From an uncultured Ruminococcus sp. (lineage in GTDB: Bacteria > Bacillota > Clostridia > Oscillospirales > Acutalibacteraceae), in assembly GCA_902768825.1 (NCBI GenBank), contig CACXMR010000009.1, forward strand, positions 1 to 64,000: a stretch of DNA of 64,000 nt. Reading direction: 5' to 3'. The translations under genes were made by a program, and so were the position numbers. The notes below the pieces were generated by a model. It saw only the letters and a list, made by a program, of their open reading frames with translations. It had not been told where the DNA came from and did no database searches. Positions 53,011-62,047 of the stretch are shown one piece after another. Numbering within the stretch: the first letter of the stretch is position 1; every line of letters begins with the position of its first letter.

Positions 53011-54087
53011 TTGGAACGGATAAAAAAACTCATCACAAAAAAGTATTTCTTTGTTGTCTTCTTCTTTACTCTTGTGGTGATACTTTCATTTGCATTGCAT
53101 ATAACTATTACCGATGATGTCAACAGAGGAAAGCCCAAGGACGATCTTCCCAGAGCTGAGGCTACAGTAGTCAATACGCCAGACTCCTTTACCATCGAAG
53201 AAAACGGAAAAAATGAAGAAATGTATTCTAACATACAGATCGAAGTGAGTATCGGCGAAAACGAGAAACAGGTCACCTATCTCACCGGAACTGTTCCAAG
53301 GTCAGCATCCGGTACGCTTGACTATGGCAGCACCCTCAAGGTAAAGTATGACTCCAACGACCACAGTACATTCTATTTTGCCAATGACCCTGTTCCTCAT
53401 TACAGAGTGTTTATTTATGTCATTTACTCATTGCTGATAGTGATGTGTATTGTGGCAACAATTCTATCCTCGAAGATTGCCGAGCATCTTGCTCAGAAAA
53501 AAGCTGTTGAAGAGAATATGCGCAAAGTCAAAAGCAAGCATGAAGCTGATACCGAAGCCATGTCAGGTGGTTACCGGGGCATTGACGGCAATGAAGATCC
53601 CTATGCCGCTGTTGATCCCTTTGCCAAGGACACAACGGATTATAATGCAATATACGAACAAAACAGATTGCTTGACAATGCAGAATACAGTGCCGAAGGA
53701 ACATATTCTTCCTATGGTAACCCAATGGATGCACCCTTCGGAAGCGGTTCTGATTCTCCGTCCCCGTCATTCGGCACATCAACCGGAATGTCCGCAGACC
53801 TGCGCTCACCCGGTGCGCCGTCTGAGTCCCCTTATGCGACGGACAATGAACAGTATTATAGTGGCGGTGGGGATACAGCGCCAGAGACTGATAATTCTAT
53901 GTACGGCATGCCCAATGCTTCAATGGACGCCCCATACGATCCCAACTCACCCTACTCAGGCTATGGTATGCCCAATGCCTCGATGGACACTCCTTACGAT
54001 CCTAACTTGCCCTACTCGGGCTATGGCATGCCCAATGCCTCAATGGATGCGCCCTACGACCCCAACACACCTTACACAGGTTTGTGA
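53011..54087 (+). CDS. DUF3592-like membrane protein with C-terminal 20-residue tandem repeats
   Basis: 358 residues. Helix 1 at about 11-30, an extracytoplasmic beta domain (about 40-130: EATVVNTPDSF...VTYLTGTVP...GSTLKVKYD, DUF3592-like), helix 2 at about 136-158, then a long Ser/Tyr/Asp/Pro-rich cytoplasmic tail. The tail ends in three copies of a 20-residue unit built on YGMPNASMD and PYDPN (nt about 53899-54084). TTG 53011 was chosen because GGGAGGG lies 7 nt upstream. First of a three-gene group with a transglutaminase lipoprotein and another DUF3592-like protein. Confidence 0.72.
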   Translation: MERIKKLITKKYFFVVFFFTLVVILSFALHITITDDVNRGKPKDDLPRAEATVVNTPDSFTIEENGKNEEMYSNIQIEVSIGENEKQVTYLTGTVPRSASGTLDYGSTLKVKYDSNDHSTFYFANDPVPHYRVFIYVIYSLLIVMCIVATILSSKIAEHLAQKKAVEENMRKVKSKHEADTEAMSGGYRGIDGNEDPYAAVDPFAKDTTDYNAIYEQNRLLDNAEYSAEGTYSSYGNPMDAPFGSGSDSPSPSFGTSTGMSADLRSPGAPSESPYATDNEQYYSGGGDTAPETDNSMYGMPNASMDAPYDPNSPYSGYGMPNASMDTPYDPNLPYSGYGMPNASMDAPYDPNTPYTGL

Positions 54088-54143
54088 TTTTACCGCCTGG
54101 GTCACATTATTCTGATATGAGGAAACATGAAGGAAGGAAAGAC

Positions 54144-55583
54144 ATGAAAAAGAGATTTCTAATGGCTATTGCCCTGTTGTCGGCAATTCTGCTTACAAGT
54201 GCCTGCAGCGGCTCCGTCTCACCATTTCAGAATTTACAGTCATCAGAGTCTTTTTCGGGCTTTGATTCCTCTGTAGCAGAGAGCTCTCAGGATGATAGCT
54301 CCGGGTCAAGCTCTGCTGAAAGCTCCTCCGAAGCGGAAAGCTCAGTCCCCCCTGCCCCCGAAAGCTCCACAGAATCTGATATTTCCCAGCTAAGCCAGGA
54401 TGAAAGCTCGGCAGTATCTGATATTTCCCAGCCGAGCCAGGACGAAAGCTCAGCAGGACCTGAAATCTCACAATCAAGCCAGGATGAAAGCTCTTTGACC
54501 AGCGAAGAAACATCAGACCCTGTTTCTGATCCCTCAGATGATGATATTTCCACTGTGGATTACATTGAAAGGAAATATTTTGTCAACAAGCTGACTCCAT
54601 CGGAAAAGAAAAATTTTGCAATACTCTATCATTCAGCCAAAAGCTTCAAAGAAAAAGCAGTGTTCGGTGCTCCGATACAGGAACCGGAGCTTGACAGGCT
54701 CATGTGGCTGCTGAACTACGACTGTCCGGAGCTGATACATCTGAAGGGGGATTATGGACTTTCATATAACGAAGACGGAAGCATCAGCGGTGTACGCTTT
54801 TTTTACAATATGACAGAGGATGAGTATTCCGGTTGCATGAAACAGTTAGATGACCTGTTTGATTCGCTGAAGCAGCAGACCCAGGGCATGAGCGAATATG
54901 AAACAGAAAAATATGTGTATGATCTCATGTTTAATGAGCTTGTGTATGATGAGACCACAGAGCGTTCCGGATCAGCCTATGGTGCGCTTATAGAACATTA
55001 TTCGAGGTGCGAGGGCATCAGCAAGGGCTTTGCCTGGTGCATGAATGAGCTGGGCATTGAAACTATGACCCTGTCAGGCATCCCGTTGTGGGAAAACTCA
55101 GGGTCGTTTTCCACTCATTCCTGGAACATAATAAAGCTTGAAGGGAATTATTATAATGTTGATCTGACGGCGGACAACCTGAGGAATGATAAGGATGAGT
55201 TTGTTGTGCCGCTATACAGCTTTCTGAACCAGAATGATGAGGTGCTGAGCAAAACCCATATGCCGCTTGATTTGTACAGAGAGCTTGGTGTCCCATCATG
55301 CGACACTAACCAGCTGAATTATCATATACTGATAGATCACGTTATCACTTCTGACGATGACAGCAAGTCCCGCCTGTGGGAAATGCTGGACGAAGCTTTC
55401 ACACCCGAGGGAGAGGTCTATATTCCAATAAGATTCTCTTCAGCAGGCACCTATGAAGCCTTTATAGATGATTGGGAAGGCTATTATAACGAATATATTG
55501 ATGAAAAAGGTCTTGACTATCGCTTTGCAAGGCTGTATTATAACGAGGTCGGAAAAACCGCTGCCCTGCACACTGAGGACTGA
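54144..55583 (+). CDS. transglutaminase-like lipoprotein
   Basis: A 479-residue lipoprotein: lipobox TSAC at about Cys18, then a Ser/Asp/Glu-rich linker (20-140) with three 16-residue repeats of the form DISQ-SQDESSA, and a C-terminal domain. The transglutaminase-type catalytic triad is visible: CEGISKGFAWCMNELGI (Cys), HSWNIIKLEGNYYNVD (His and Asp). Such domains crosslink or cleave proteins at the surface. Start follows GGAAGGAAAG. The start codon lies 57 nt after the stop of the gene before it. Confidence 0.82.
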   Translation: MKKRFLMAIALLSAILLTSACSGSVSPFQNLQSSESFSGFDSSVAESSQDDSSGSSSAESSSEAESSVPPAPESSTESDISQLSQDESSAVSDISQPSQDESSAGPEISQSSQDESSLTSEETSDPVSDPSDDDISTVDYIERKYFVNKLTPSEKKNFAILYHSAKSFKEKAVFGAPIQEPELDRLMWLLNYDCPELIHLKGDYGLSYNEDGSISGVRFFYNMTEDEYSGCMKQLDDLFDSLKQQTQGMSEYETEKYVYDLMFNELVYDETTERSGSAYGALIEHYSRCEGISKGFAWCMNELGIETMTLSGIPLWENSGSFSTHSWNIIKLEGNYYNVDLTADNLRNDKDEFVVPLYSFLNQNDEVLSKTHMPLDLYRELGVPSCDTNQLNYHILIDHVITSDDDSKSRLWEMLDEAFTPEGEVYIPIRFSSAGTYEAFIDDWEGYYNEYIDEKGLDYRFARLYYNEVGKTAALHTED

Positions 55584-55684
55584 CCCGCTCGGCACTGTTT
55601 TGTGATGAATGAGTGCAGGAAGCTAAGTGCATTAATTTGCACATTACCCCGTGGTCCTTGCAGGAGAATGGAGGGATAAAAAGA

Positions 55685-56374
55685 ATGAAAAAGAAGCTAT
55701 CCATCGAAAGGATAGGAAAAAGAGGAAGTATAGTAATGCTGATCGCCGGCATCCTTTGCCTTGCTTTTGGTATTTATTTGCAGATAAGGACAAACAATCT
55801 GCCGTTTTATGCAGTGGAACTAAAAGCCACTATAACCTCGTTTGAGGCATCTGACCAATCGAAAATGCAGACCACAACAACCTTTGTGAGCTATTTCCTC
55901 AATGGTCAGGAATATACAAATGTTCCTCTGGGTCAATATGAGGGCTCATGGAAGATAGGCGATACGATCAATATCTGCTGCCTTCCGGACGATCCCACAA
56001 AAATCTGGACAAGAACCATGCAGTACAGAGGGATATTCTATATCATGTTTTCAATATCCTTCCTGCTTGTGGCCATCTACAAGCTTCTGCAGTTCAGAAG
56101 GAAAAAGGGAGAGCCGGACAGTGACATCGAAGACAGCGGAGAGGAAAAATTCAAGGTTTCATCCATTATCATACCCCTTGCAGCCGGCATACCGCTGACG
56201 ATAAACGGTGTTCTCTACTGGATAATGGAGCATTCCATACTTGGCATGATAATAGTCGCTCTCGGTGCTGCGGCGATACTTACCGGATTTTTCTCACTGC
56301 TTGATTATATCAGCTACAAAAAGGATAAGAAAAACGGCAATTCCGTGTCTGACTCTGGTGTCGGATCAGAATAA
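55685..56374 (+). CDS. DUF3592-type membrane protein
   Basis: 229 residues: a first helix (about 14-34), a beta domain outside (KATITSFEA...VSYFLNGQEYTNVPLG...IGDTINICCLPDDPTKIW) typical of DUF3592, then three further helices (about 113-135, 165-185, 190-212). It resembles the N-terminal part of the protein at 53011. ATG 55685 follows GGAGGGATAAAAAGA; the upstream frame from 55613 lacks a site. Confidence 0.75.
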   Translation: MKKKLSIERIGKRGSIVMLIAGILCLAFGIYLQIRTNNLPFYAVELKATITSFEASDQSKMQTTTTFVSYFLNGQEYTNVPLGQYEGSWKIGDTINICCLPDDPTKIWTRTMQYRGIFYIMFSISFLLVAIYKLLQFRRKKGEPDSDIEDSGEEKFKVSSIIIPLAAGIPLTINGVLYWIMEHSILGMIIVALGAAAILTGFFSLLDYISYKKDKKNGNSVSDSGVGSE

Positions 56375-56387
56375 GCTTTAGGGCTGT

Positions 56388-57053
56388 GTGCCGGCGAGCC
56401 GCCGGTCCCGATTTCGCATTGTCTGAATTACTGAACTGAAACTTTACTGGTCGCGGCTCGAAGTTGTTCCGAAAGACGACAGCACAAAAGTTTTGGTCAA
56501 GCTTTTTCAGCGCAGAGCCTGCGCTCCCAACTCCGCGCCGGCGAGCCGCCGGTCCCGACTTCGCGTTGTGTGAATAACTGAATTGAGGCTTTACTGGTCG
56601 CGGCTCGAAGTTGTTCCGAAAGACGGCAGCACAAAAGTTTTGGTCAAGCTTTTTCAGCGCAGAGCCTGCGCTCCCAACTCCGCGTTGTGTGAATAACTGA
56701 ATTGAGACTTTACCGGTCGCGGCTCGAAGTTGTTCCGAAAGACGGCAGCACAAAAGTTTTGGTCAAGCTTTTTCAAAAGCTTGCGGAGTCCAGAGGCGGA
56801 GCCTTTGGTCAGGGGTTCGGGGGCGCAAGCCCCTGACTTATATGAATAAAAGCCTGATTCCGGGAGGAATCAGGCAATTTTTTTCGCCAAGCCGCCAGTC
56901 CCGACTCCGCGCCGGCGAGCCGCCGGTCCCGACTTCCCATTGTCTGAATTACTGAATTTAAGCTTTACCGGTCGCGGCTCGACGTTGTTCCGAAAGACGG
57001 CAGCACAAAAGTTTTGGTCAAGCTTTTTCAGCGCAGAGCCTGCGCTGCGCTGT
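56388..57053. repeat. second array of the intergenic repeat family
   Basis: Four copies, each ending in the 23-nt block that is reverse complement of the 28.9-kb array (56486-56508, 56633-56655, 56752-56774, 57007-57029), preceded by GGTCGCGGCTCGA and a TGTGAATAACTGAATT-like part. Three copies carry the palindrome GCCGGCGAGCCGCCGG. Spacing is 147, 119 and 255 nt, because some copies carry an extra 28 nt and the last gap contains additional hairpins, including GGGGTTCGGGGGC. The 761-nt gap 56375-57135 contains no gene. Confidence 0.88.
56852..56884 (+). terminator. hairpin terminator inside the second repeat array
   Basis: GCCTGATTCC-ggga-GGAATCAGGC followed by AATTTTTTT. It is the same hairpin as 28765-28788, here with a proper U-tract. 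Confidence 0.7.
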
Positions 57054-57067
57054 GACAGAATTTTTGT

Positions 57068-57096
57068 TTTACTTTTGCTGAAAATCAGTGTATAAT
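57068..57096 (+). promoter_or_regulatory. promoter of aroA-aroC-pheA
   Basis: TTTACT (57068-57073), a 17-nt spacer and a perfect TATAAT (57091-57096), about 33 nt before the aroA ATG when allowing for the start point. Confidence 0.6.
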
Positions 57097-57135
57097 GTAG
57101 GATATACAGTTTTTTGATGATTATGAGGTGTGATT

Positions 57136-58416
57136 ATGAACAGTGTCAAAGTTGAACCTCGCAGACTGCAGGGTACAGTTTCGGTGCCGCCCTCAAAAAG
57201 CGCCGCTCACCGTGCAATAATCTGTGCAGCACTATCCGGAGGAAAAAGCTTTCTCCGACCTGTCGCCCTTTCTAACGATATCTCGGCTACCATTGCCTGT
57301 ATGAGGGAGCTTGGTGCCTCCATTACCCTTGACGGCGATACCCTCACCGTAGACGGGTCCGGCTTGCTGAGGCACGATAATAACAGGAATATCATTCTTG
57401 ACTGCGGAGAAAGCGGCTCCACTCTCCGTTTCCTGATACCTGTGGCAGCATCCCTGGGAGTCACTGCGGAATTTATAGGTCACGGCCGACTGCCGGAACG
57501 TCCTATCGGTGTTTTTTCCGACTGTCTGCCAGAAAAGGGCATTGCCTTTGACACCAAGGGCGGCCTGCCCCTCAATATCAGCGGCCGTCTCCAAAGCGGC
57601 GTCTACAGAGTGCCCGGAAACATAAGCTCACAGTTCATCACCGGATTGCTCCTGGCACTTCCAATGCTTGAGGGGGACAGTGAGATTGAGCTGACCTCTC
57701 CCCTTCAGTCCGCAGGATATATCGACATGACTACGGACATTATGAGATCCTTCGGTGTGGTCACTTCACGGACACCCACAGGCTGGAAAATAAAAGGCTC
57801 CCAGAGCTACAGTCCACGAAGCTTTACCATCGAAGGCGACTGGTCACAGGCTGCGTTTTTTATGACAGCCGCAGCCCTTGGCGGAAAAATAACCATAAAC
57901 AACCTTGATCCCAGCTCATTTCAGGGCGACAAGGCCTGCATGGAAATATACTCCCGCTTCGGAGCCGTGATAACAGAGGATCCATCCGGCAGTATGACCA
58001 TAGAGCACGGCAGTCTCCACGGCACTGACATAAACGCCGAGAACATTCCGGACATGGTGCCCGCCCTTGCGGTCACGGCTGCCCTCTGTGAGGGAGTGAC
58101 CAGGATCAGCGGAGCCGAGAGACTAAGAATCAAGGAGTGTGACCGTCTTGCTGCTATGTCTGACGCCCTTTCAAGGCTTGGCGCAGATATCAGAGAGACG
58201 CCTGACGGTCTTGTAATAAAAGGCGTAAAAACACTGCGCAGCGGAAGCGTTGAGGGCTGCAACGATCACCGGATCGTTATGGCCATGTCCGTAGCCTCTT
58301 GCCGCTGTGAAGGCAGTATTACCATATCAGATATGGAGAGCATAAACAAATCATACCCCTCATTTTTTGAGGATCTTAAAAAGCTTGGAGGAGAATACAA
58401 TGTCATCATGGGGTAA
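57136..58416 (+). CDS. aroA: 3-phosphoshikimate 1-carboxyvinyltransferase (EPSP synthase)
   Basis: Sixth step of the shikimate pathway, joining PEP to shikimate 3-phosphate. 426 residues. Motifs: PPSKSAAHRA (about 19-28), CGESGSTLRFLIP (about 94-106) and the C-terminal RIKECDRLAAM and GCNDHRIVMA. GAGGTG lies 5 nt before ATG 57136; the GTG at 57130 is an alternative start. First of an operon with aroC and pheA. Confidence 0.96.
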   Translation: MNSVKVEPRRLQGTVSVPPSKSAAHRAIICAALSGGKSFLRPVALSNDISATIACMRELGASITLDGDTLTVDGSGLLRHDNNRNIILDCGESGSTLRFLIPVAASLGVTAEFIGHGRLPERPIGVFSDCLPEKGIAFDTKGGLPLNISGRLQSGVYRVPGNISSQFITGLLLALPMLEGDSEIELTSPLQSAGYIDMTTDIMRSFGVVTSRTPTGWKIKGSQSYSPRSFTIEGDWSQAAFFMTAAALGGKITINNLDPSSFQGDKACMEIYSRFGAVITEDPSGSMTIEHGSLHGTDINAENIPDMVPALAVTAALCEGVTRISGAERLRIKECDRLAAMSDALSRLGADIRETPDGLVIKGVKTLRSGSVEGCNDHRIVMAMSVASCRCEGSITISDMESINKSYPSFFEDLKKLGGEYNVIMG

Positions 58417-59485
58417 TTGCATAAGGCTTTCCATATTCGGAGAAAGCCACGGAAACGGGATAGGAGCGGTTATTGACGGTCTGCCTGCAGGAGAAATGAT
58501 CGACACTGAGGCCCTCCTTCTGCAGATGGGCAGACGTGCCCCCGGAAAGGACAAGGCGGCTACTCCAAGGCTTGAAAAGGATCTGCCGGAGATACTGTCG
58601 GGAATGCTGGGCGACAGGACAACAGGTGCTCCGCTGTGCGCCATCATCAGAAACACCAACACCCGGTCTCAGGATTATGGCGAGATGATGACACGTCCTC
58701 GACCCGCTCACGCAGACTATGCCGGCTACATAAGATATAACGGCTTTAATGATATAAGGGGCGGCGGTCACTTTTCCGCAAGACTGACGGCTCCGATAGT
58801 TTTTGCGGGAGCAGTGTGCAGGCAGATACTGGAGCGCAGAGGAATTATGGTCGCTGCACACATAGCCTCTGTCGGGGACATCCGTGATGAACGCTTTAAT
58901 GGCACTGATATTTCACCGGAGCTGATGAAGAGGCTATCCACCTCTACCTTCGGGCTGATAGACCAGACCCGTGAGCAGCAGATGAGAGCTCTCATCGAGG
59001 AATGCCGGCTTTCCGGAGACAGCATCGGCGGAACCATCGAGTGCGCCGTGACAGGCTTGTCTGCAGGTATCGGCTCCCCTATGTTTTATGGTATAGAGAA
59101 CGTTATCTCCTCCCTGATCTTCGGCATACCCGCCGTCAAGGGCATTGAATTCGGTTCGGGCTTTGACGGCTCGGCACTGAGGGGAAGCGAAAACAATGAT
59201 GAGTTTTATTATGACGGCGACACTGTAAAAACAAGGACAAACAACCACGGTGGCATTCTCGGCGGCATCAGCTCAGGTATGCCTGTAATTTTCCGCACAG
59301 CCATGAAGCCTACCCCTTCCATCGCCCGTGAACAAAAAACCGTGGATATTAAAGAAAAAAAGGATGCTCTTCTTTCCATAAAGGGACGTCACGACCCCTG
59401 TATTGTAGTAAGGGCAGTCCCTGTAATAGAGTCGGCGGCAGCTATAGCAATCACAGAGCTTTTGAAGGAGGCAGGTAAACTATGA
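58400..59485 (+). CDS. aroC: chorismate synthase
   Basis: Converts EPSP to chorismate, needing reduced FMN. 361 residues. Signatures GESHGNGIGAVIDGLPAG near the N-terminus, RPRPAHADYAGYIRYN, RDIRGGGHFSARLTAP-like segment (here FNDIRGGGHFSARLTAP) and NNHGGILGGISSGMP. ATG 58400 follows GGAGGAG, inside the last codons of aroA (17-nt overlap). Confidence 0.96.
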   Translation: MSSWGNCIRLSIFGESHGNGIGAVIDGLPAGEMIDTEALLLQMGRRAPGKDKAATPRLEKDLPEILSGMLGDRTTGAPLCAIIRNTNTRSQDYGEMMTRPRPAHADYAGYIRYNGFNDIRGGGHFSARLTAPIVFAGAVCRQILERRGIMVAAHIASVGDIRDERFNGTDISPELMKRLSTSTFGLIDQTREQQMRALIEECRLSGDSIGGTIECAVTGLSAGIGSPMFYGIENVISSLIFGIPAVKGIEFGSGFDGSALRGSENNDEFYYDGDTVKTRTNNHGGILGGISSGMPVIFRTAMKPTPSIAREQKTVDIKEKKDALLSIKGRHDPCIVVRAVPVIESAAAIAITELLKEAGKL

Positions 59486-60612
59486 ACCTGGAGGAAATAA
59501 GAAAAGAGATCGACAGCATCGACAAGCAGCTTGTGGAGCTGTATACAAAGAGAATGGAATGTTCACGCCGGGTTGCGGAATATAAGCTGGAAAACGGCAT
59601 GAGGATATTTGACCCTGAAAGGGAACTCAGGGTATTGGACAAGGTGGAGGAGAACGCCGGAAAATACGGTTTATCAGCCCGTCAGCTCTATGCCACTCTT
59701 ATGGAGCTGAGCAGAGCATTGCAGCATGAGCTTCTGGGCAGCGGAGAAAAGCTGCGCAACACTATACTTTCCGCAAAAGAGACTATACCCTATGACAGCA
59801 GCGACCTGAAGCTTGCCTGCTTTGGCGTTCCCGGAACCTATGCCGAGAGAGCCTGCAGAAATGTTTTCCCCAACAGCGATCCGGTCTTTTACCCTTCGTT
59901 TCAGGAGGTCTTTGCTGCTATTCAAAACAATGAGGCAAGCTTTGGCATAGTGCCCATAGAGAACAGCACCGCAGGTTCTGTGACCGAGGTGTATGACCTT
60001 ATGCTGAAATATCGTTTCTACATTGTATCGGCAGTGCAGATATCCATAGATCACTGTCTTGCTGCCAGAAAAGGGACCCGTCTGGAGGACATAAAAAAGG
60101 TCTACTCTCACCGTCAGGCTCTCATGCAGTGCTCGGATTTCCTGAGATCAAGGGGACTCTGGCACGAGGAATATCAGAGCACGGCTGCGGCAGCCCGGAT
60201 GGCAGCAAGCTCCGAGGCTCAGGGCGTTGCCGCTATATGCTCAAGGGAAGCCGCTGAGGAATACGGCCTTGAGGTGCTGCTCAGCGGGTTCCAGAACGAC
60301 CCGAACAACACCACCCGATTTATCGTAATTTCCAAGGAGCTTTGTATAGAAAAGGACGCCGACAAGATAAGCCTCTGCTTCTCGCTGCCCCACAGGACAG
60401 GCTCGCTCCACAACATTCTCTGCCGCTTTGCAGCAGACGGACTCAATCTCACAAAGATCGAGTCAAGACCAAAGCTCGGTTCCGGATTTGAATATCTGTT
60501 TTATCTTGATTTTTCAGGAAACATCAAGGATGATAACACCATGCCCCTGATGAGGGCGCTTTCAGATGAACTGACGGACTTTTCCTTCCTGGGCAACTAT
60601 CGTGAGATCTGA
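59482..60612 (+). CDS. pheA: bifunctional chorismate mutase / prephenate dehydratase
   Basis: Two steps from chorismate to phenylpyruvate. 376 residues: chorismate mutase type II helix domain (1-90; KEIDSIDKQLVELYTKRM), prephenate dehydratase (about 105-285; FGVPGTYAERACRN, VPIENSTAGSVTEVYDL, NDPNNTTRF) and an ACT domain (about 295-376) with LTKIESRP, the Phe-binding ESRP motif. So feedback inhibition by phenylalanine is expected. Overlaps aroC by 4 nt (ATGA). Confidence 0.96.
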   Translation: MNLEEIRKEIDSIDKQLVELYTKRMECSRRVAEYKLENGMRIFDPERELRVLDKVEENAGKYGLSARQLYATLMELSRALQHELLGSGEKLRNTILSAKETIPYDSSDLKLACFGVPGTYAERACRNVFPNSDPVFYPSFQEVFAAIQNNEASFGIVPIENSTAGSVTEVYDLMLKYRFYIVSAVQISIDHCLAARKGTRLEDIKKVYSHRQALMQCSDFLRSRGLWHEEYQSTAAAARMAASSEAQGVAAICSREAAEEYGLEVLLSGFQNDPNNTTRFIVISKELCIEKDADKISLCFSLPHRTGSLHNILCRFAADGLNLTKIESRPKLGSGFEYLFYLDFSGNIKDDNTMPLMRALSDELTDFSFLGNYREI

Positions 60613-60644
60613 AGCATGGACAGTCACAAAGGAGAGAAATTATA

Positions 60645-61865
60645 ATGGAATACCTTTTTACGGAGCGTGCGCACCTGATGTGCCCCAATATGTGCTTCGG
60701 TATCGTGATGAGAGTAAGCTCGGCATTTGACGAAAAGCGGATAAGAAGCTCTGTCTCGGCACTTGCAAGAGTACACTCGTTTCTGCGGGCATTTATCGGC
60801 CACGAGGAGGAAAACAACGCCTACTACTACAAGATAACCACATCCTCACAGATCAGCGTTTCCATAAAAAAGGACGAGATCAAAGGCATCCTTTCTCCTG
60901 AAATCATGGAGGAATACGAAAAATTTACAGCAAATGACATCGACCTCTCTACTGAGGGAATGCTCTTTGTCACCGCATGGAAATCGGGAGAATTCACCTG
61001 CTTCCTTATGATCTTTCATCACCTGCTTGCAGACGGCAGAGGTGCCCTCGCCCTTGCCAACGAGCTTGCTTCTCACTATGCAAAGGGAACGGCTCCGAGA
61101 TTCGTTCAGGAAAAGCTCATTTCCTCACAGGATGAACTGCCCAAAAAATCAAAGCTGCCCTTTGTCAGCAAAGCGATCATCACAAGGGCAAACAACGAAT
61201 GGGAAAGGGATAACTCTACTCCCCTGTCCTACAGTGATTACCATCGTTTTGCGGACAGCTTCCTGAAGACCGACAGCATAGCTCACACCGTTACAGCGAT
61301 GGATTCCCATGAGACCGCAAAGCTTGCTGATAACTGCCGTGAGCACTCCGTTACGGTAAACGACTTTCTCATGGCAAGAATGTACATAAAGGAAAAGACA
61401 GACAAGATCGTTATTGCAAGTGACCTGAGAGATCAGCTTTCGTGCTATGCTAAGGGCGCTTTGGGCAATTATTCCACGGCAGTCAGCATTATAGTAAAAA
61501 AACGGACTGAAAACGAGCTTGCCCTTGCCCAGGAGGTCCATAAACGTGTTCAGAAAGCCATAAGCGATCCGGCTCAACTCTATCTCGTTCTGCAGTGCTA
61601 TGCTAATCTCAGTCCTGCCCTGCTGGACGCAGCCTTCACGGCAAGTAAGGGAGGCTTCCAGAGCAAACCCGCAGCCTTCATCGGCAGCAGTCTTTTTGGC
61701 TTTGGAAAACCGGAGGGCTTTTGCATAACTAACCTTGGCAAAACAGATAACAAAGTAATAGATTCCGCATATTTTATTCCGCCGGCTTCCCCGGCCATGC
61801 GCAAGACCCTGGGGGTAGTGACTGTTAACGGTAAAATGACTCTGTGCACAAGTGAACGGCCATAG
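60645..61865 (+). CDS. stand-alone condensation-domain-like acyltransferase (paralogue 2)
   Basis: A 406-residue protein that aligns end to end with the gene at 46392 without evident gaps: identical FTERAHLMCPNM start, HHLLADGR at the same residues 125-132, TVNDFLMARMY, ASDLRDQL, LGNYSTAVSIIVKK and a shared VTVNGKM.LCTSER ending. The family and catalytic motif are as for paralogue 1. It lies 32 nt after pheA with its own RBS (GGAGAG), so it is probably co-transcribed with the aromatic genes. Whether its substrate is aromatic is not shown. Confidence 0.8.
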   Translation: MEYLFTERAHLMCPNMCFGIVMRVSSAFDEKRIRSSVSALARVHSFLRAFIGHEEENNAYYYKITTSSQISVSIKKDEIKGILSPEIMEEYEKFTANDIDLSTEGMLFVTAWKSGEFTCFLMIFHHLLADGRGALALANELASHYAKGTAPRFVQEKLISSQDELPKKSKLPFVSKAIITRANNEWERDNSTPLSYSDYHRFADSFLKTDSIAHTVTAMDSHETAKLADNCREHSVTVNDFLMARMYIKEKTDKIVIASDLRDQLSCYAKGALGNYSTAVSIIVKKRTENELALAQEVHKRVQKAISDPAQLYLVLQCYANLSPALLDAAFTASKGGFQSKPAAFIGSSLFGFGKPEGFCITNLGKTDNKVIDSAYFIPPASPAMRKTLGVVTVNGKMTLCTSERP

Positions 61866-61937
61866 CATCCCCCTGGGCAAGGATCGCTGGAGGCTCCCGT
61901 CAGCGTGGCAGGATAATGAAAATTTTTATAATCTATC

Positions 61938-61966
61938 TTGTAAATAATGAACTCAGGGAGTATAAT
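61938..61966 (+). promoter_or_regulatory. promoter of the V-type ATPase operon
   Basis: TTGTAA (61938-61943), a 17-nt spacer and TATAAT (61961-61966). It lies downstream of the first codon of the longest open frame (61916), which therefore cannot be the translation start. Confidence 0.7.
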
Positions 61967-62047
61967 ATTACATGGAAAGCAGGTATAGAAAAGAACAGGC
62001 TTGCCTTTTCTTCTCTATGCCTTTGTTTTATAAGGGGGTGTTTTACC

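Noticed and set aside
56310..56753. 147-codon open frame on the minus strand
   Set aside because: Translates the repeat array into internal amino-acid repeats; no start signal. It is a shadow of the repeat.
61866..61915. Terminator after condensation-domain paralogue 2
   Set aside because: CGCTG / CAGCG can pair near 61884-61903 but there is no U-tract, so it is not called.
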